Positions 11,843 through 21,593 of a stretch of 64,000 nt of DNA are shown in pieces. Source of the stretch: Microbacterium sp. LWH11-1.2 (lineage in GTDB: Bacteria; Actinomycetota; Actinomycetes; Actinomycetales; Microbacteriaceae); NCBI RefSeq assembly GCF_038397745.1, contig NZ_CP151636.1:3410001-3474000 (forward strand), in the 5' to 3' direction. The position numbers and the translations under genes were made by a program. The notes under the pieces were generated by a model. It was not told the DNA's origin. It made no database searches and saw only the letters and a program-made list of their open reading frames with translations. Each line of letters starts with the position of its first letter. Position 1 is the first letter of the stretch.

Positions 11843-11964
11843 CGCGGGCTCCAGCTTCGGGGCACCGGTCTAAACCGGGGCGACGATGGTCGGTGTGCAA
11901 TCAGCGCAAGCGCTCGCGGGCGAGCGGCGGGCACTCCCCAACACTATCAGAATCTGAGGATGCC

Positions 11965-12483
11965 CTAAGACCGGGGGCCGACCTCGGGCGATCCCTCTTC
12001 GGGCCGATTCGCCGACCCGGGCGCGACGTCCTCCGGCACCTCGGTCGGCAGCGTCGTGTCGCTGACGTTCGGCAGCCGCATGCGCGTGAGCACGATGACG
12101 TCGATCACGAGCGACATGATCACTCCCGCGACGATCGAGAGGAAGAACACCATCGGGTGCAGCCACGGCTGACCGGCCAGCAGGATCATCACCACGACGA
12201 AGACGCCGAGCTTGAGCAGCCAGCCGCCGAGCACGATGGCGAAGAAGAACTGCACGTAGAGGGGGTCGCCGTACCAGCGGTTGGCGACGAGGATGCTGAT
12301 GCCCGTGATGGCGAGGAACAGGGCGGAGAGGAGCACGCCGAGAAGGCCGCTCACGAGCCCCTCCCCCTGGGCGACGAGGAATCCGACACCGCCGGCGACG
12401 ATCGCGAGCACCGCGGTCGCCACCGCCGACCAGATGAGGGTTCGACGCAGGATCGGGGTGCTGGATACGGGGCTGGGGCTCAT
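11965..12483 (-). CDS. AtpI-like ATP synthase operon membrane protein
   Basis: A 172-residue protein with four predicted membrane helices (around residues 15-35, 40-58, 72-95 and 103-125), then a hydrophilic acidic Pro/Glu tail. Position directly upstream of atpB and the four-helix layout match the AtpI/uncI family, thought to help assembly of the c-ring or magnesium uptake. Its ATG shares one base with the wecA stop (TGATG), so the two are translationally coupled. Sequence conservation is too low to be sure of orthology. Confidence 0.75.
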   Translation of the reverse strand: MSPSPVSSTPILRRTLIWSAVATAVLAIVAGGVGFLVAQGEGLVSGLLGVLLSALFLAITGISILVANRWYGDPLYVQFFFAIVLGGWLLKLGVFVVVMILLAGQPWLHPMVFFLSIVAGVIMSLVIDVIVLTRMRLPNVSDTTLPTEVPEDVAPGSANRPEEGSPEVGPRS

Positions 12484-13652
12484 CAGGACTCCACGGGTGT
12501 CGGATCGGGTGCAACCCCCGCCGGGCGCTTCCTGCGGCGGGTAGGACTCAGGGTGATGACGAGGCAGGCCGCGATGCCCACGATGCCGAAGCCGACGCCG
12601 GGCAGGTACTGGCCGGGCCAGTCCTCCCTCGCGCCGACGTACATGAGCAGGACGGCGAGCGAGATGACCGCCGTCCATGCGTAGAAGATGAGGACCGCGT
12701 CCCGGTCGCGATGTCCGAGGTCGAGCATCCGGTGGTGCAGGTGCTTGCGGTCTGGCGAGAACGGCGACTTGCCGGCGTTCATGCGGCGGAGCACCGCCAG
12801 ACCGAAGTCGAGGAGCGGCAGGAGGACGACCAGGAGCGGCAGCAGGATCGGGATGAACGCACCGAGCAGCTGCGAGCGGCCGAGGCGCTCCGGGTCGAGG
12901 GCCGAGGGATCCATCTGCCCTGTGAGCGCGATCGCGGACGTCGACATCAGCAGCCCGAGCACCAGTGCGCCGGAGTCGCCCATGAACAGCTTCGCCGGGC
13001 TCCAGTTGAGCGGGAGGAAGCCCAGGCACGCGCCGATGAGCACGGCGGCGATGAACGTCGAGAGGTTGAAGTAGCTGGAGGCACCGGAGTCGCGCGTGAA
13101 GATGTACGAGTACGCGAAGAAGACGCCGTTGGAGATGAGGCACACGCCCGCGACGAGACCGTCGAGGCCGTCGATGAAGTTGACGGCGTTCATGACGATC
13201 ACGATCGCGAACATCGTCATCGTGATGCTGACCCAGCTCGAGAAGACGATGAGGTCGCCGAACGGGAGCGACAGGATCTGCAGGCCGCCGCCGACCGTGA
13301 TGATCCCGGCGGCGAGGAACTGCGCACCCAGCTTGATCATCCAGTCCAGGTCCCAGAGGTCGTCGACCACGCCGATGACGGCGATCAGGAAGGAGGCGCC
13401 GAGGATCGACCACATGGTCGTCGGCGGGATCCAGATGCTCTGGAAGAAGGGGTTGGCCGCCGAGAACGCGAAGGCGGCGGCGATGCCGAGGAAGATGGCG
13501 ACGCCGCCGAGACGCGGGGTGGGCGTCGTGTGCACGTCACGATCGCGGATGCCGGGATAGAGCTTGAAGCGCAGGCTCAGCCGCCAGACCGCCCAGGTCA
13601 GCCCGAAGGTGATGACGGCGGTGATGACGATCGTGAAGAGGTACTGCTTCAC
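12483..13652 (-). CDS. wecA: Undecaprenyl/decaprenyl-phosphate GlcNAc-1-phosphate transferase (WecA/MraY family)
   Basis: A 389-residue polytopic membrane enzyme of glycosyltransferase family 4. The diagnostic cytoplasmic motifs are all present: VVDDLWDLDW, MNAVNFIDGLDGLVAG, FMGDSGALVLG and the HLHHRMLDLGHRDRDAV loop that separates the WecA/TagO group from MraY. It would transfer GlcNAc-1-P from UDP-GlcNAc onto the lipid carrier to start synthesis of cell-wall-linked glycopolymers. It overlaps tsaC by four bases at its start and atpI by one at its end. Confidence 0.92.
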   Translation of the reverse strand: MKQYLFTIVITAVITFGLTWAVWRLSLRFKLYPGIRDRDVHTTPTPRLGGVAIFLGIAAAFAFSAANPFFQSIWIPPTTMWSILGASFLIAVIGVVDDLWDLDWMIKLGAQFLAAGIITVGGGLQILSLPFGDLIVFSSWVSITMTMFAIVIVMNAVNFIDGLDGLVAGVCLISNGVFFAYSYIFTRDSGASSYFNLSTFIAAVLIGACLGFLPLNWSPAKLFMGDSGALVLGLLMSTSAIALTGQMDPSALDPERLGRSQLLGAFIPILLPLLVVLLPLLDFGLAVLRRMNAGKSPFSPDRKHLHHRMLDLGHRDRDAVLIFYAWTAVISLAVLLMYVGAREDWPGQYLPGVGFGIVGIAACLVITLSPTRRRKRPAGVAPDPTPVES

Positions 13653-14389
13653 GGGTTCCCGTCCTGCTCCTCCGTGTGCTCCTCGTGCGGGTGGTCCTCG
13701 TGCGACTCCTGCGCGCCGTCGGACTCGAGCAGATCGCCGAGCACCTCGGCCAGCTGCTCCCGCGTGACGACGCCGTGGCGGAGGATGCGCACGACCCCCG
13801 GCTCATCGTCCCCGCGCCGGACGAGCGAGGTCGCGTCGACGATCGTCGAGGCGATGCCGTTCTTGCTCATGCCGTCGGCGAGGTACACCGCGACGCTGTC
13901 GCCCAGCATCTTCTCCGCGTCGAGAGCCGAGATCGCGGCGTCCTCGCCCGTGAGGTTCGCGCTGGAGACGGCGAGCGGGCCGGTCTCGGCGAGCAGCTCG
14001 AGCGCCACGTGGCCCTCCGGCATGCGCACGGCGACGGTCCCGAGGGTCTCCCCCAGGTCCCAGACCAGAGACGGCTGCGCCGGGAGCACGATCGTGAGAC
14101 CGCCGGGCCAGAATGCGTCGACGAGACGCTGCACGGGCTCCGGCACCGACTCGGCCAGTGCCGCGAGGGTGTCCTTCGAGCCGATCAGCACGGGCGGCGG
14201 CTGGTTGCGACCGCGACCCTTGGCGTCGAGAAGACGCTGCACGGCGGTCGGTGAGAAGGCGTCGGCGGCGACGCCGTACACGGTGTCTGTGGGCATGACG
14301 ATGAGTTCGCCGCGGCCGATCGCCTGGCGTGCGTTGCGCATTCCGGCGAGCAGCTGCGCCTCGTCGCGGCAGTCGAAGATGGTTGACAT
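13649..14389 (-). CDS. tsaC: L-threonylcarbamoyladenylate synthase (TsaC/Sua5/YrdC)
   Basis: A 246-residue enzyme making threonylcarbamoyl-AMP from Thr, bicarbonate and ATP for the t6A37 modification of ANN-decoding tRNAs. The YrdC fold signatures PTDTVYGVAADAFS, KGRGRNQPPPVLIG, AVRMPEGHVALELL and SSANLTGE are intact. The C-terminus is a His/Glu-rich tail rather than a full Sua5 domain. A TAGAAT box at 14404-14399 nine bases before the ATG suggests a promoter giving a nearly leaderless message. Next upstream is prmC. Confidence 0.92.
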   Translation of the reverse strand: MSTIFDCRDEAQLLAGMRNARQAIGRGELIVMPTDTVYGVAADAFSPTAVQRLLDAKGRGRNQPPPVLIGSKDTLAALAESVPEPVQRLVDAFWPGGLTIVLPAQPSLVWDLGETLGTVAVRMPEGHVALELLAETGPLAVSSANLTGEDAAISALDAEKMLGDSVAVYLADGMSKNGIASTIVDATSLVRRGDDEPGVVRILRHGVVTREQLAEVLGDLLESDGAQESHEDHPHEEHTEEQDGNP

Positions 14390-14441
14390 GACGGTTCGAT
14401 TCTATGCGGGACGGATGCGGCGGAAGCTCGACGTGAGCTGA

Positions 14442-15302
14442 TCAGGGCCGGAGAGCGGTCGTCGTGCGGTCGCGCAGCGTCAGGTCGCGGTGCGTGGCGG
14501 CGGCGCGCCAGCCGTCGGCGGTGAGCAGATCGCGGATCGATCCGCCCTGCAGCTCGCCGTGCTCGATGACGAGCAGGCCGCCGGGGCGGAGCAGTCGAAG
14601 CGCCCTGGTGCTGAGCACGCGCACGATGTCGAGCCCGTCCTCGCCCCCGTACAGCGCCATGGCGGGGTCGAACAGACGGACCTCCGGATCGCGCGGGATC
14701 GCCGCGTCGGGGACGTAGGGCGGGTTGGAGATGACGACGGATGCCGTGCCGTCGAGCTCCGGGAAAGCCTCGCCGAGGTCGGAGAGGACGAGCGTCAGGT
14801 TCTCGACCCCTGCCGAGTTCCGGCTCGCCCACGCGTGCGCGTCCGGGGAGAGCTCCGCCGCGAAGACGCGGGCGTGCGGGACCTCGGTCGCCATGGCCAG
14901 GGCGATCGCTCCGCTCCCCGTGCCGAGATCGACGCCGATCGGCGCGGGCTCCGGTGCGCTCAGCAGCGCGTCGATCGCGTACTGCACGACCGTCTCGGTC
15001 TCGGGTCGCGGTACGAAGACGCCGGGGCCGACCGCGAGTTCGAGGTGCCGGAAGGGTGCGGTGCCGGTGATGTGCTGCAGCGGCTCGCGGGCCGACCGCC
15101 GGGTCACGAGTTCGTCGAGGGCGGCGGAGGCATCGTCGGACGCCCGGTCACCGCGGACGATCGCCGCCTGCACCTCGCCGCGGCGCTGGCCCAGCACGTG
15201 TCCGGCGAGCAGCTCGGCATCGACCAGCGGATCCGGCACACCGGCGTCGGCGAGGCGCTGGGCGGCGGCGCGCACGAGGGCGGCGAGCGAGTTCTCAGGC
15301 AT
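14442..15302 (-). CDS. prmC: Peptide chain release factor N5-glutamine methyltransferase
   Basis: A 286-residue SAM-dependent enzyme that methylates the Gln of the GGQ motif in RF1/RF2. An N-terminal helical domain precedes the Rossmann domain with VDLGTGSGAIALAMA and the catalytic VISNPPYVPD; PLQHITGTAPF is also family-typical. The target gene prfA lies about 2 kb away in the same direction, separated by cysK-cysE. The start MPENSLAAL at 15302 is chosen because a TACGCT box ends seven bases upstream. Confidence 0.94.
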   Translation of the reverse strand: MPENSLAALVRAAAQRLADAGVPDPLVDAELLAGHVLGQRRGEVQAAIVRGDRASDDASAALDELVTRRSAREPLQHITGTAPFRHLELAVGPGVFVPRPETETVVQYAIDALLSAPEPAPIGVDLGTGSGAIALAMATEVPHARVFAAELSPDAHAWASRNSAGVENLTLVLSDLGEAFPELDGTASVVISNPPYVPDAAIPRDPEVRLFDPAMALYGGEDGLDIVRVLSTRALRLLRPGGLLVIEHGELQGGSIRDLLTADGWRAAATHRDLTLRDRTTTALRP

Positions 15303-15309
15303 GGCTTCC

Positions 15310-15315
15310 AGCGTA
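15310..15315 (-). promoter_or_regulatory. Candidate -10 box of prmC
   Basis: TACGCT on the minus strand ends seven bases before the prmC ATG, so transcription would begin at or within a base of the start codon. The same TANNNT-to-start spacing is seen before several other genes here. Confidence 0.45.
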
Positions 15316-15400
15316 GAGTGCAAGCGTCCGTCACATTTCCGGCCCCCGCAGTCCGCTCACCTAGGCTGGTGCGCAGCGACCCGCTCAGGAAAGGTTCCTC

Positions 15401-16339
15401 ATGCCCGGTATTCACTCCGACATCACGACCGCGTTCGGCAACACCCCGCTCGTCCGCCTGAACAGAGTCGCCGAGGGCGTCGGCGCCACGGTGCTGGCCA
15501 AGCTCGAGTTCTACAACCCGGCTTCCAGCGTCAAGGACCGCCTCGGCATCGCCATCGTCGACGCCGCCGAGGCATCGGGCGAGCTGAAGCCGGGCGGCAC
15601 GATCGTCGAGGCGACCAGCGGCAACACGGGCATCGCGCTCGCCATGGTCGGCGCGGCTCGCGGCTACAAGGTCATCCTCACGATGCCGGCGTCCATGTCG
15701 AAGGAGCGGCGCATGCTGCTCAAGGCGTTCGGTGCCGAGCTCGTCCTGACCGACCCGACCAAGGGCATGACCCAGGCGATCGCGGAGTCCGAGGAGATCG
15801 CCGCGAAGACGCCGGGTGCCGTGCTGGCGAAGCAGTTCGCGAACGAGGCGAACCCCGCGATCCACCGCAAGACCACGGCAGAGGAGATCCTCCGCGACAC
15901 CGACGGCAAGGTCGACTACTTCGTCGCCGGCATCGGCACCGGCGGAACGATCACGGGTGTCGGACAGGTGCTGAAGGAGCGCATCCCCGGCGTCAAGATC
16001 GTCGCCGTGGAGCCCAAGGACTCCCCCATCCTCACCGAGGGCCACCCCGGCCCGCACAAGATCCAGGGCATCGGACCCAACTTCGTGCCCCCGATCCTCG
16101 ACCGCGACGTGCTCGACGAGGTCATCGACGTCACGTTCGACGACGCGATCCGCCTCGCCCGTGAGACCGCGGCCAAGGACGGCATCCTCGTCGGCATGTC
16201 GAGCGGTGCCGCGATCTGGGCGGCGCTCGAGATCGCCAAGCGCCCCGAGGCCGCGGGCAAGAACATCGTCGTGATCATCCCCTCGTTCGGCGAGCGGTAC
16301 CTGTCGACGGCGCTGTACGAGCACCTCCGCGAAGAGTGA
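15401..16339 (+). CDS. cysK: Cysteine synthase A (O-acetylserine sulfhydrylase)
   Basis: A 312-residue PLP enzyme converting O-acetylserine and sulfide to cysteine. The PLP lysine is in [11 protein letters not shown], the substrate loop is [19 protein letters not shown], and the phosphate-binding loop is [11 protein letters not shown] strong ribosome site (GGAAAGG) lies 6 bases before the ATG. Its TGA overlaps the cysE GTG, so synthase and O-acetylserine producer are co-expressed, as expected for partners of the cysteine synthase complex. Confidence 0.97.
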   Translation: MPGIHSDITTAFGNTPLVRLNRVAEGVGATVLAKLEFYNPASSVKDRLGIAIVDAAEASGELKPGGTIVEATSGNTGIALAMVGAARGYKVILTMPASMSKERRMLLKAFGAELVLTDPTKGMTQAIAESEEIAAKTPGAVLAKQFANEANPAIHRKTTAEEILRDTDGKVDYFVAGIGTGGTITGVGQVLKERIPGVKIVAVEPKDSPILTEGHPGPHKIQGIGPNFVPPILDRDVLDEVIDVTFDDAIRLARETAAKDGILVGMSSGAAIWAALEIAKRPEAAGKNIVVIIPSFGERYLSTALYEHLREE

Positions 16340-16911
16340 GCACGTCGATCTGGGCTCGCGTTCGCGAGGACATCGCGGCCGCGCGCCTGCGGGATCCCGC
16401 TGCACGCAGCGCGGTCGAGGTCGCTCTGCTGTACCCGGGGCTGCACGCCATCTGGGCGCACCGCATCTCGCATGCGCTGTGGCGGCGCCGGCTCCGGCTG
16501 CTCGCCCGTGCCGGGTCGCAGCTGTCGCGCTGGCTCACCGGGGTCGAGATCCATCCCGGTGCGACGATCGGTCGGCGCTTCTTCATCGACCACGGCATGG
16601 GCGTGGTCATCGGCGAGACGGCCGAGATCGGCGATGACGTGATGCTGTATCACGGCGTGACCCTCGGCGGTCGCACGCGCGACGCCGGGAAGCGGCATCC
16701 GACGCTGGGTGACGGTGTCGCCGTCGGCGCCGGCGCGAAGATCCTGGGACCGGTGACGATCGGCGCCGGGTCCGTGGTCGGCGCCAACGCCGTGGTGACG
16801 CGGGATGCTCCTGCCGACAGCATCCTGGTCGGCGTGCCTGCCAAGCCACGGCATCGCACGATCGGCGAGGACACGCGAGCGCTGCTCACCGCGCCCGACT
16901 ACTCCATCTGA
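16336..16911 (+). CDS. cysE: Serine O-acetyltransferase
   Basis: A 191-residue short-form CysE starting at GTG 16336 inside the cysK stop (GTGA). An N-terminal helical part ([20 protein letters not shown]) is followed by a left-handed beta-helix of hexapeptide repeats ([36 protein letters not shown]). The His of DHGMG and of LYHGVTLGG are the acetyl-CoA/serine site residues. It supplies O-acetylserine to CysK. The C-terminal DYSI ends in Ile, the residue by which CysE normally docks into the CysK active site. Confidence 0.96.
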   Translation: MSTSIWARVREDIAAARLRDPAARSAVEVALLYPGLHAIWAHRISHALWRRRLRLLARAGSQLSRWLTGVEIHPGATIGRRFFIDHGMGVVIGETAEIGDDVMLYHGVTLGGRTRDAGKRHPTLGDGVAVGAGAKILGPVTIGAGSVVGANAVVTRDAPADSILVGVPAKPRHRTIGEDTRALLTAPDYSI

Positions 16912-16915
16912 GCGA

Positions 16916-16935
16916 CGCCGCCGCTACCGGCGGCG
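16916..16935. terminator. Compact hairpin between convergent genes
   Basis: CGCCGCCG and CGGCGGCG form a perfect 8-bp stem with a 4-nt loop just after the cysE stop, overlapping the end of the opposing membrane-protein gene. It could end transcription in both directions; there is no U-tract. Confidence 0.5.
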
Positions 16936-17331
16936 GGAGTCCTTCGCCTCGACCTTGCGCTTGAGGAAGATCAGCGGCAGCAGCACGCTGCCGAGCGCGG
17001 TGATCAGCCAGACGATGACCGAGCCGAGCAGCCAGCCGGTGAGGTCGACGATTCGCAGCCCGCCGATGGGGAGCAGCACCACGACGATGAGGGAGATCAG
17101 GGTCGAGAAGATCCCGATGCCGCCCATCAGCACCGGCGCGTAGCGGTCGGCGAGCTTGCTCACCCACGGCGCGAGCACGCTCTGCAGGATTGCGAAGATG
17201 AGGATGCAGATGACGAAGCCCCACCATTTGTCCCACTGGATCTGGAAGCCCTCGAGGAGCGCGTCGGCGACGATGAGGCCGAGGCCGGCGGACACGACGT
17301 ACATCAGACCGCGGAACAGAAGTGTGATCAC
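16924..17331 (-). CDS. Phage_holin_4_2-type four-helix membrane protein
   Basis: A 135-residue protein with four hydrophobic helices (about residues 4-27, 36-54, 65-85 and 98-122) ending in a basic tail KRKVEAKDSRRR. The pattern, with GFQIQWDKWWGFVICILIFA and the Ala/Gly/Leu-rich last helix, matches the Phage_holin_4_2 family. Despite the name, that family is a common chromosomal membrane protein of actinobacteria with no proven lytic role. It lies downstream of prfA in the same direction. Confidence 0.75.
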   Translation of the reverse strand: MITLLFRGLMYVVSAGLGLIVADALLEGFQIQWDKWWGFVICILIFAILQSVLAPWVSKLADRYAPVLMGGIGIFSTLISLIVVVLLPIGGLRIVDLTGWLLGSVIVWLITALGSVLLPLIFLKRKVEAKDSRRR

Positions 17332-17363
17332 GGGCCGAGCCTAGCGCTCGGCGGAGGCAGACG

Positions 17364-18443
17364 TCAGGAGTCGCCGCCGACGGCGGCCAGCCGCGCTTCC
17401 TCGTCGGCCGAGATGGCGCTCTCGATGATCGGGTCGAGCGCGCCGTCCATGACCTGGTCGAGGTTGTAGGCCTTGAACCCGGTGCGGTGATCCGCGATGC
17501 GGTTCTCCGGGAAGTTGTAGGTGCGGATGCGCTCGGAGCGATCCATGCCGCGGATCTGCGACCTGCGGGCGTCGGATGCCGCGGCATCCAGCTCTTCCTG
17601 CTGCCGGGCGAGGAGCCGGGCGCGCAGCACGCGCATGCCGGCCTCGCGGTTCTGCAGCTGCGACTTCTCGTTCTGCATCGAGACGACGATCCCGGTCGGC
17701 ACGTGCGTGATGCGGACGGCCGAGTCGGTGGTGTTGACGGACTGCCCGCCGGGGCCCGACGACCGGAAGACGTCGATCTTGAGGTCGTTCTGATCGATCT
17801 GGATCTCCTCGGGCTCATCCACCTCGGGGAAGACCAGCACACCGGTCGTCGATGTGTGGATACGGCCCTGCGACTCGGTCGCCGGCACGCGCTGCACGCG
17901 ATGCACGCCGCCCTCGTACTTCAAGTGTGCCCAGACGCCCTGCGCAGGGTCGGTCGAGGAGCCCTTGATCGCGACCTGGACGTCCTTGTAGCCGCCGAGA
18001 TCGGACTCGTTCCGCTCCAGGAGCTCGGTCTTCCACCCCTTGGACGCGGCGTACTGCACGTACATGCGCAGCAGATCGGCGGCGAACAGCGCCGACTCGG
18101 CGCCGCCCTCCCCCGCTTTGATCTCCATGATCACGTCACGGGCGTCGTCGGGGTCGCGCGGGATCAGCAGACGCCGCAGTCGCTCCTGCGAGGACTGCAA
18201 CTCCTCCTCCATCGCCGGGATCTCGGCCGCGATCGACTCGTCCTCACGGGCGAACTCGCGCGCGGTCTCGAGGTCGTCGGTCGCAGCGACCCAGGCCTCG
18301 TAGGCGGCGACGATGCGCGACAGCTCGGCGTAGCGGCGGTTGACGCGCTTCGCCCGACCGGCATCGGCGTGCACCGCCGGGTCGGAGAGCTCCTCCTGGA
18401 CCCGGCGATGCTCGTCGATCAGAGTCTGTACGGACTCGAACAC
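17364..18443 (-). CDS. prfA: Peptide chain release factor 1
   Basis: A 359-residue class I release factor. The GGQ loop is [12 protein letters not shown] and the stop-codon-reading PxT tripeptide is the PAT of [13 protein letters not shown], which assigns it to RF1 (UAA/UAG) rather than RF2. The length is full. It starts 11 bases after the rho stop, so it is probably co-transcribed with rho. Its modifying enzyme PrmC is encoded about 2 kb further on. Confidence 0.97.
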   Translation of the reverse strand: MFESVQTLIDEHRRVQEELSDPAVHADAGRAKRVNRRYAELSRIVAAYEAWVAATDDLETAREFAREDESIAAEIPAMEEELQSSQERLRRLLIPRDPDDARDVIMEIKAGEGGAESALFAADLLRMYVQYAASKGWKTELLERNESDLGGYKDVQVAIKGSSTDPAQGVWAHLKYEGGVHRVQRVPATESQGRIHTSTTGVLVFPEVDEPEEIQIDQNDLKIDVFRSSGPGGQSVNTTDSAVRITHVPTGIVVSMQNEKSQLQNREAGMRVLRARLLARQQEELDAAASDARRSQIRGMDRSERIRTYNFPENRIADHRTGFKAYNLDQVMDGALDPIIESAISADEEARLAAVGGDS

Positions 18444-18454
18444 GGAACGGCCGC

Positions 18455-20461
18455 TCAGCGGATGTTGTTGTCGTGCCCGTGCGCGCCCGAGGAGAGCGCG
18501 GGGATCGACTTCTGCATCTGCACGAGGAACTCGACGTTGGAGTTCGTCTCCTTGAGCTTGCCGAGCACGACCTCGAGAGCCTGCTGCTGGTCGAGGCCGG
18601 CGAGGGCGCGACGCAGCTTCCAGGTGATCTTGACCTCGTCGGCCGAGAGCAGCATCTCCTCGCGACGGGTGCTCGACGCGTTCACGTCGACCGCCGGGAA
18701 GATGCGCTTGTCGGCGAGAGCGCGCGACAGGCGCAGCTCGCTGTTGCCGGTGCCTTTGAACTCCTCGAAGATGACCTCGTCCATCTTGGAACCGGTCTCG
18801 ACGAGCGCCGTGGCGAGGATCGTGAGCGATCCGCCGTTCTCGATGTTGCGCGCCGCGCCGAAGAAGCGCTTGGGCGGGTACAGCGCCGAGGCGTCGACAC
18901 CGCCGGTCAGCACGCGACCGGATGCCGGAGCCGCGAGGTTGTACGCGCGGCCGAGGCGGGTGATCGAGTCGAGCAGCACGACGACGTCGCGGCCCAGCTC
19001 GACGAGGCGCTTGGCGCGCTCGATCGCGAGCTCGGCGACCGTGGTGTGGTCTTCGGCCGGACGGTCGAAGGTCGAGGCGATGACCTCGCCCTTCACGGTG
19101 CGCTCCATGTCGGTGACCTCTTCGGGACGCTCGTCGACGAGCACGACCATGAGGTGGACCTCGGGGTTGTTCTGCGCGATCGCGTTCGCGATCTGCTGCA
19201 GCACGATCGTCTTGCCGGCCTTCGGCGGGGCGACGATGAGACCGCGCTGCCCCTTGCCGATCGGGGCGACCAGATCGATGATGCGCTGCGTCAGCTTCTC
19301 GGGGGCCGTCTCCAGGCGCAGACGCTCCTGGGGGTACAGCGGGGTGAGCTTGCCGAAGTCGACGCGGGTGGCCGCGTCGTCGATCGACAGGCCGTTGATC
19401 GAGTCGACCTTGACCAGGGCGTTGTACTTCTGACGGCCCTGCTGCTCGCCCTCGCGGGGCTGCTTGATCGAGCCGACGACCGCGTCGCCCTTGCGGAGGT
19501 TGTACTTCTTGACCTGTCCGAGCGACACGTAGACGTCGCTGGGACCGGCGAGGTAGCCGGTCGTGCGCACGAAGGCGTAGTTGTCGAGCACGTCGAGGAT
19601 GCCGGCGATCGGGATCAGGACGTCGTCCTCGCCGATCTCGGTGTCGAACTCGTCGGTGGGCTCTCCGCCGCGGCGCTTGTTGCGCTGACGGTTGCGGTTG
19701 TTCCCGCCCGGCTGATCGTCTGCGGCGCCCGCGGCGGCCTGAGGCTGCTGCTGGTCCTGCGCGGCACCGTTCTGACCGCGACCACGGTTGCGGCTGCGGT
19801 TGCGGTTGCGGCCACGGCCGCCCTGTTCGTCGCCCCCGTCGGAGTCGGAGGAGGCGTCGTTGTTCTGCGCGTCGGCGTTCTGCGCGTTGCCGTTCTGGCT
19901 GTCATCGCTCTGGGCATTGCCGTTCTGGCTGCCGCCGCGCGCGTTGCTGTTGCGCGAGTTGCGCTTGGGGGCGGACTCGTTCTGTCCGCCGTCGTCCTGG
20001 CCGGACTCGGCCGGCGCGGAATCGGCGGCGGGCTCGGAGGCCGGGGTCTCGGCGTCAGCCGCCGGCTTCTGCGCGCCGCGGCGACCGCGACCGGTGGTCT
20101 TCGGGGCGGCCTCGGCCGGCGCCTCGGCGGCGGCAGGAGCCTCGGCCGGTGCGGCGGCGGCATCCGCGGCAGGAGCGTCGGCGTCTGCCTTCTTCGCACG
20201 GGTGCGGCGGGGAGCCTTCGCCTTGGGGGCGGCCTCCGCGCTCTCGGCGCCGTCGCCGGAGGGAGCCGCCTGCGGCTCGGCGGCCGCGGGTGCGGCATCC
20301 GTCTTCTCGGCGGCCTTCTCGGCCTTCGCCGCCGCTGTCGCGGTGGTGGCGCGACGCGGTGCGCGCTTGCGCGCCGGCGCCTTCTCGGTGTCGGCAGCGG
20401 CCGCAGGGGCATCGGCGACGGACGTCGTCTGATCGTTCTGGGTCTCGGAGAGGTTCTCCAC
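18455..20461 (-). CDS. rho: Transcription termination factor Rho with long low-complexity N-terminus
   Basis: A 668-residue Rho. The GTG at 20461 is chosen because AAGGGAG lies five bases upstream; an in-frame ATG at 20482 is possible. The first ~270 residues are an Ala/Pro/Glu-rich stretch, then an Asn/Gln/Gly/Asp tract, then Arg/Asn-Gly repeats ([14 protein letters not shown]), an insertion seen in actinobacterial Rho that adds RNA contacts. The cold-shock RNA-binding region ([20 protein letters not shown]) and the ATPase core follow: Walker [19 protein letters not shown] and Q-loop [10 protein letters not shown]. The 172-bp leader after thrB may hold its own promoter. Confidence 0.96.
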   Translation of the reverse strand: MENLSETQNDQTTSVADAPAAAADTEKAPARKRAPRRATTATAAAKAEKAAEKTDAAPAAAEPQAAPSGDGAESAEAAPKAKAPRRTRAKKADADAPAADAAAAPAEAPAAAEAPAEAAPKTTGRGRRGAQKPAADAETPASEPAADSAPAESGQDDGGQNESAPKRNSRNSNARGGSQNGNAQSDDSQNGNAQNADAQNNDASSDSDGGDEQGGRGRNRNRSRNRGRGQNGAAQDQQQPQAAAGAADDQPGGNNRNRQRNKRRGGEPTDEFDTEIGEDDVLIPIAGILDVLDNYAFVRTTGYLAGPSDVYVSLGQVKKYNLRKGDAVVGSIKQPREGEQQGRQKYNALVKVDSINGLSIDDAATRVDFGKLTPLYPQERLRLETAPEKLTQRIIDLVAPIGKGQRGLIVAPPKAGKTIVLQQIANAIAQNNPEVHLMVVLVDERPEEVTDMERTVKGEVIASTFDRPAEDHTTVAELAIERAKRLVELGRDVVVLLDSITRLGRAYNLAAPASGRVLTGGVDASALYPPKRFFGAARNIENGGSLTILATALVETGSKMDEVIFEEFKGTGNSELRLSRALADKRIFPAVDVNASSTRREEMLLSADEVKITWKLRRALAGLDQQQALEVVLGKLKETNSNVEFLVQMQKSIPALSSGAHGHDNNIR

Positions 20462-20633
20462 GAGTACTCCCTTATATGTCATGGGAAATGAGCGTTGAAC
20501 GCGCACAACGGGTGCTGCGCGCGATCGCACGGGCTGACGCTCGGCGCCAGCCGGCCTCGGCAGGGAGTTCTCGGAAGAAATCTGCCTCAGGGGTTTGCGT
20601 GCGGGTCTTGCAAGATTTGCAATGGGGCCAGAT

Positions 20634-21593
20634 TCACGAAACTACGTGGAGCCCTCCGCTCGCCCCCACTGTACCACCACGGACGTCGACGGCGAGCAGG
20701 AGCGCCTCCCACGGGGTGTCGGTGACGCGATCCGCGAGATCGACGGCGTCCTGACGGCTGCCGGGACCGTCGGCGAGCACGAGCACGCTCGGTCCGGCGC
20801 CGGACACCACGGCGGCGAAGCCCTCGGCGCGGAGCGCCTGCACGAGCCGCTGCGTCTCGGGCATCGCCTCGGCGCGATAGTCCTGGTGGAGACGGTCGGC
20901 CGTGGCGTCGAACAGCAGCTCGGGGCTCTGCATCAGCGCGGCGATCAGCAGCGCCGAGCGCGAGACGTTGAACACCGCATCGGCCGTGGAGACCTGGGGC
21001 GGCTGCAGGGATCGCGCCTGCGAGGTCGACATCGTGTAGGCCGGGACGAGCACGAGCGGAGAGACACCTCGGTGCACGAGGAGCTTCTTGTGCTGCGGGC
21101 CGCGCTCCCCCACCCAGGCGATCGTCAGTCCGCCGAAGAGTGCGGGGGCGACGTTGTCCGGGTGGCCCTCGAGCTCGGTGGCGAGACGCAGCAGGTCGGC
21201 GTCGTCGATCTCGACGTCGCCCTCCAGCAGCCCCTTGGCGGCGAGCACGCCGGCGGCGACGGCCGCGCCGGAGGACCCGAGACCGCGGCCGTGCGGCACG
21301 CCGTTCTCGGCCACGATCCGCAGCCCGGGAACCGGACGGCCGACGTCCGCGAAGACATAGGCGATGGTGCGCACGATCAGGTTCGACGAGTCGCGCGGGA
21401 TCTCCTCCGCACCGGAGCCGGTGACCTCGATCTCGAGCTGACCGGCGGGAAGCGCGGTGACCTGGAGCGTGTCGTAGATGCTGAGCGCCAGCCCCAGGGT
21501 GTCGAATCCCGGGCCGAGGTTCGCGCTCGTGGCGGGAACCGTCACCTCGACGGTGCGCCCCTCGACGGGCTGCGAGTCGGCCGCCACCGTCAC
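20634..21593 (-). CDS. thrB: Homoserine kinase
   Basis: A 319-residue GHMP-family kinase that phosphorylates homoserine in threonine synthesis. Motif 1 is VPATSANLGPGFDTLGLALS, motif 2 (the phosphate loop) is HGRGLGSSGAAVAAG, and motif 3 lies in AVVSGAGPSVL. Its ATG overlaps the hom stop by four bases (ATGA), so both are translated together. The third threonine gene, thrC, is not in this cluster. Confidence 0.96.
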   Translation of the reverse strand: MTVAADSQPVEGRTVEVTVPATSANLGPGFDTLGLALSIYDTLQVTALPAGQLEIEVTGSGAEEIPRDSSNLIVRTIAYVFADVGRPVPGLRIVAENGVPHGRGLGSSGAAVAAGVLAAKGLLEGDVEIDDADLLRLATELEGHPDNVAPALFGGLTIAWVGERGPQHKKLLVHRGVSPLVLVPAYTMSTSQARSLQPPQVSTADAVFNVSRSALLIAALMQSPELLFDATADRLHQDYRAEAMPETQRLVQALRAEGFAAVVSGAGPSVLVLADGPGSRQDAVDLADRVTDTPWEALLLAVDVRGGTVGASGGLHVVS

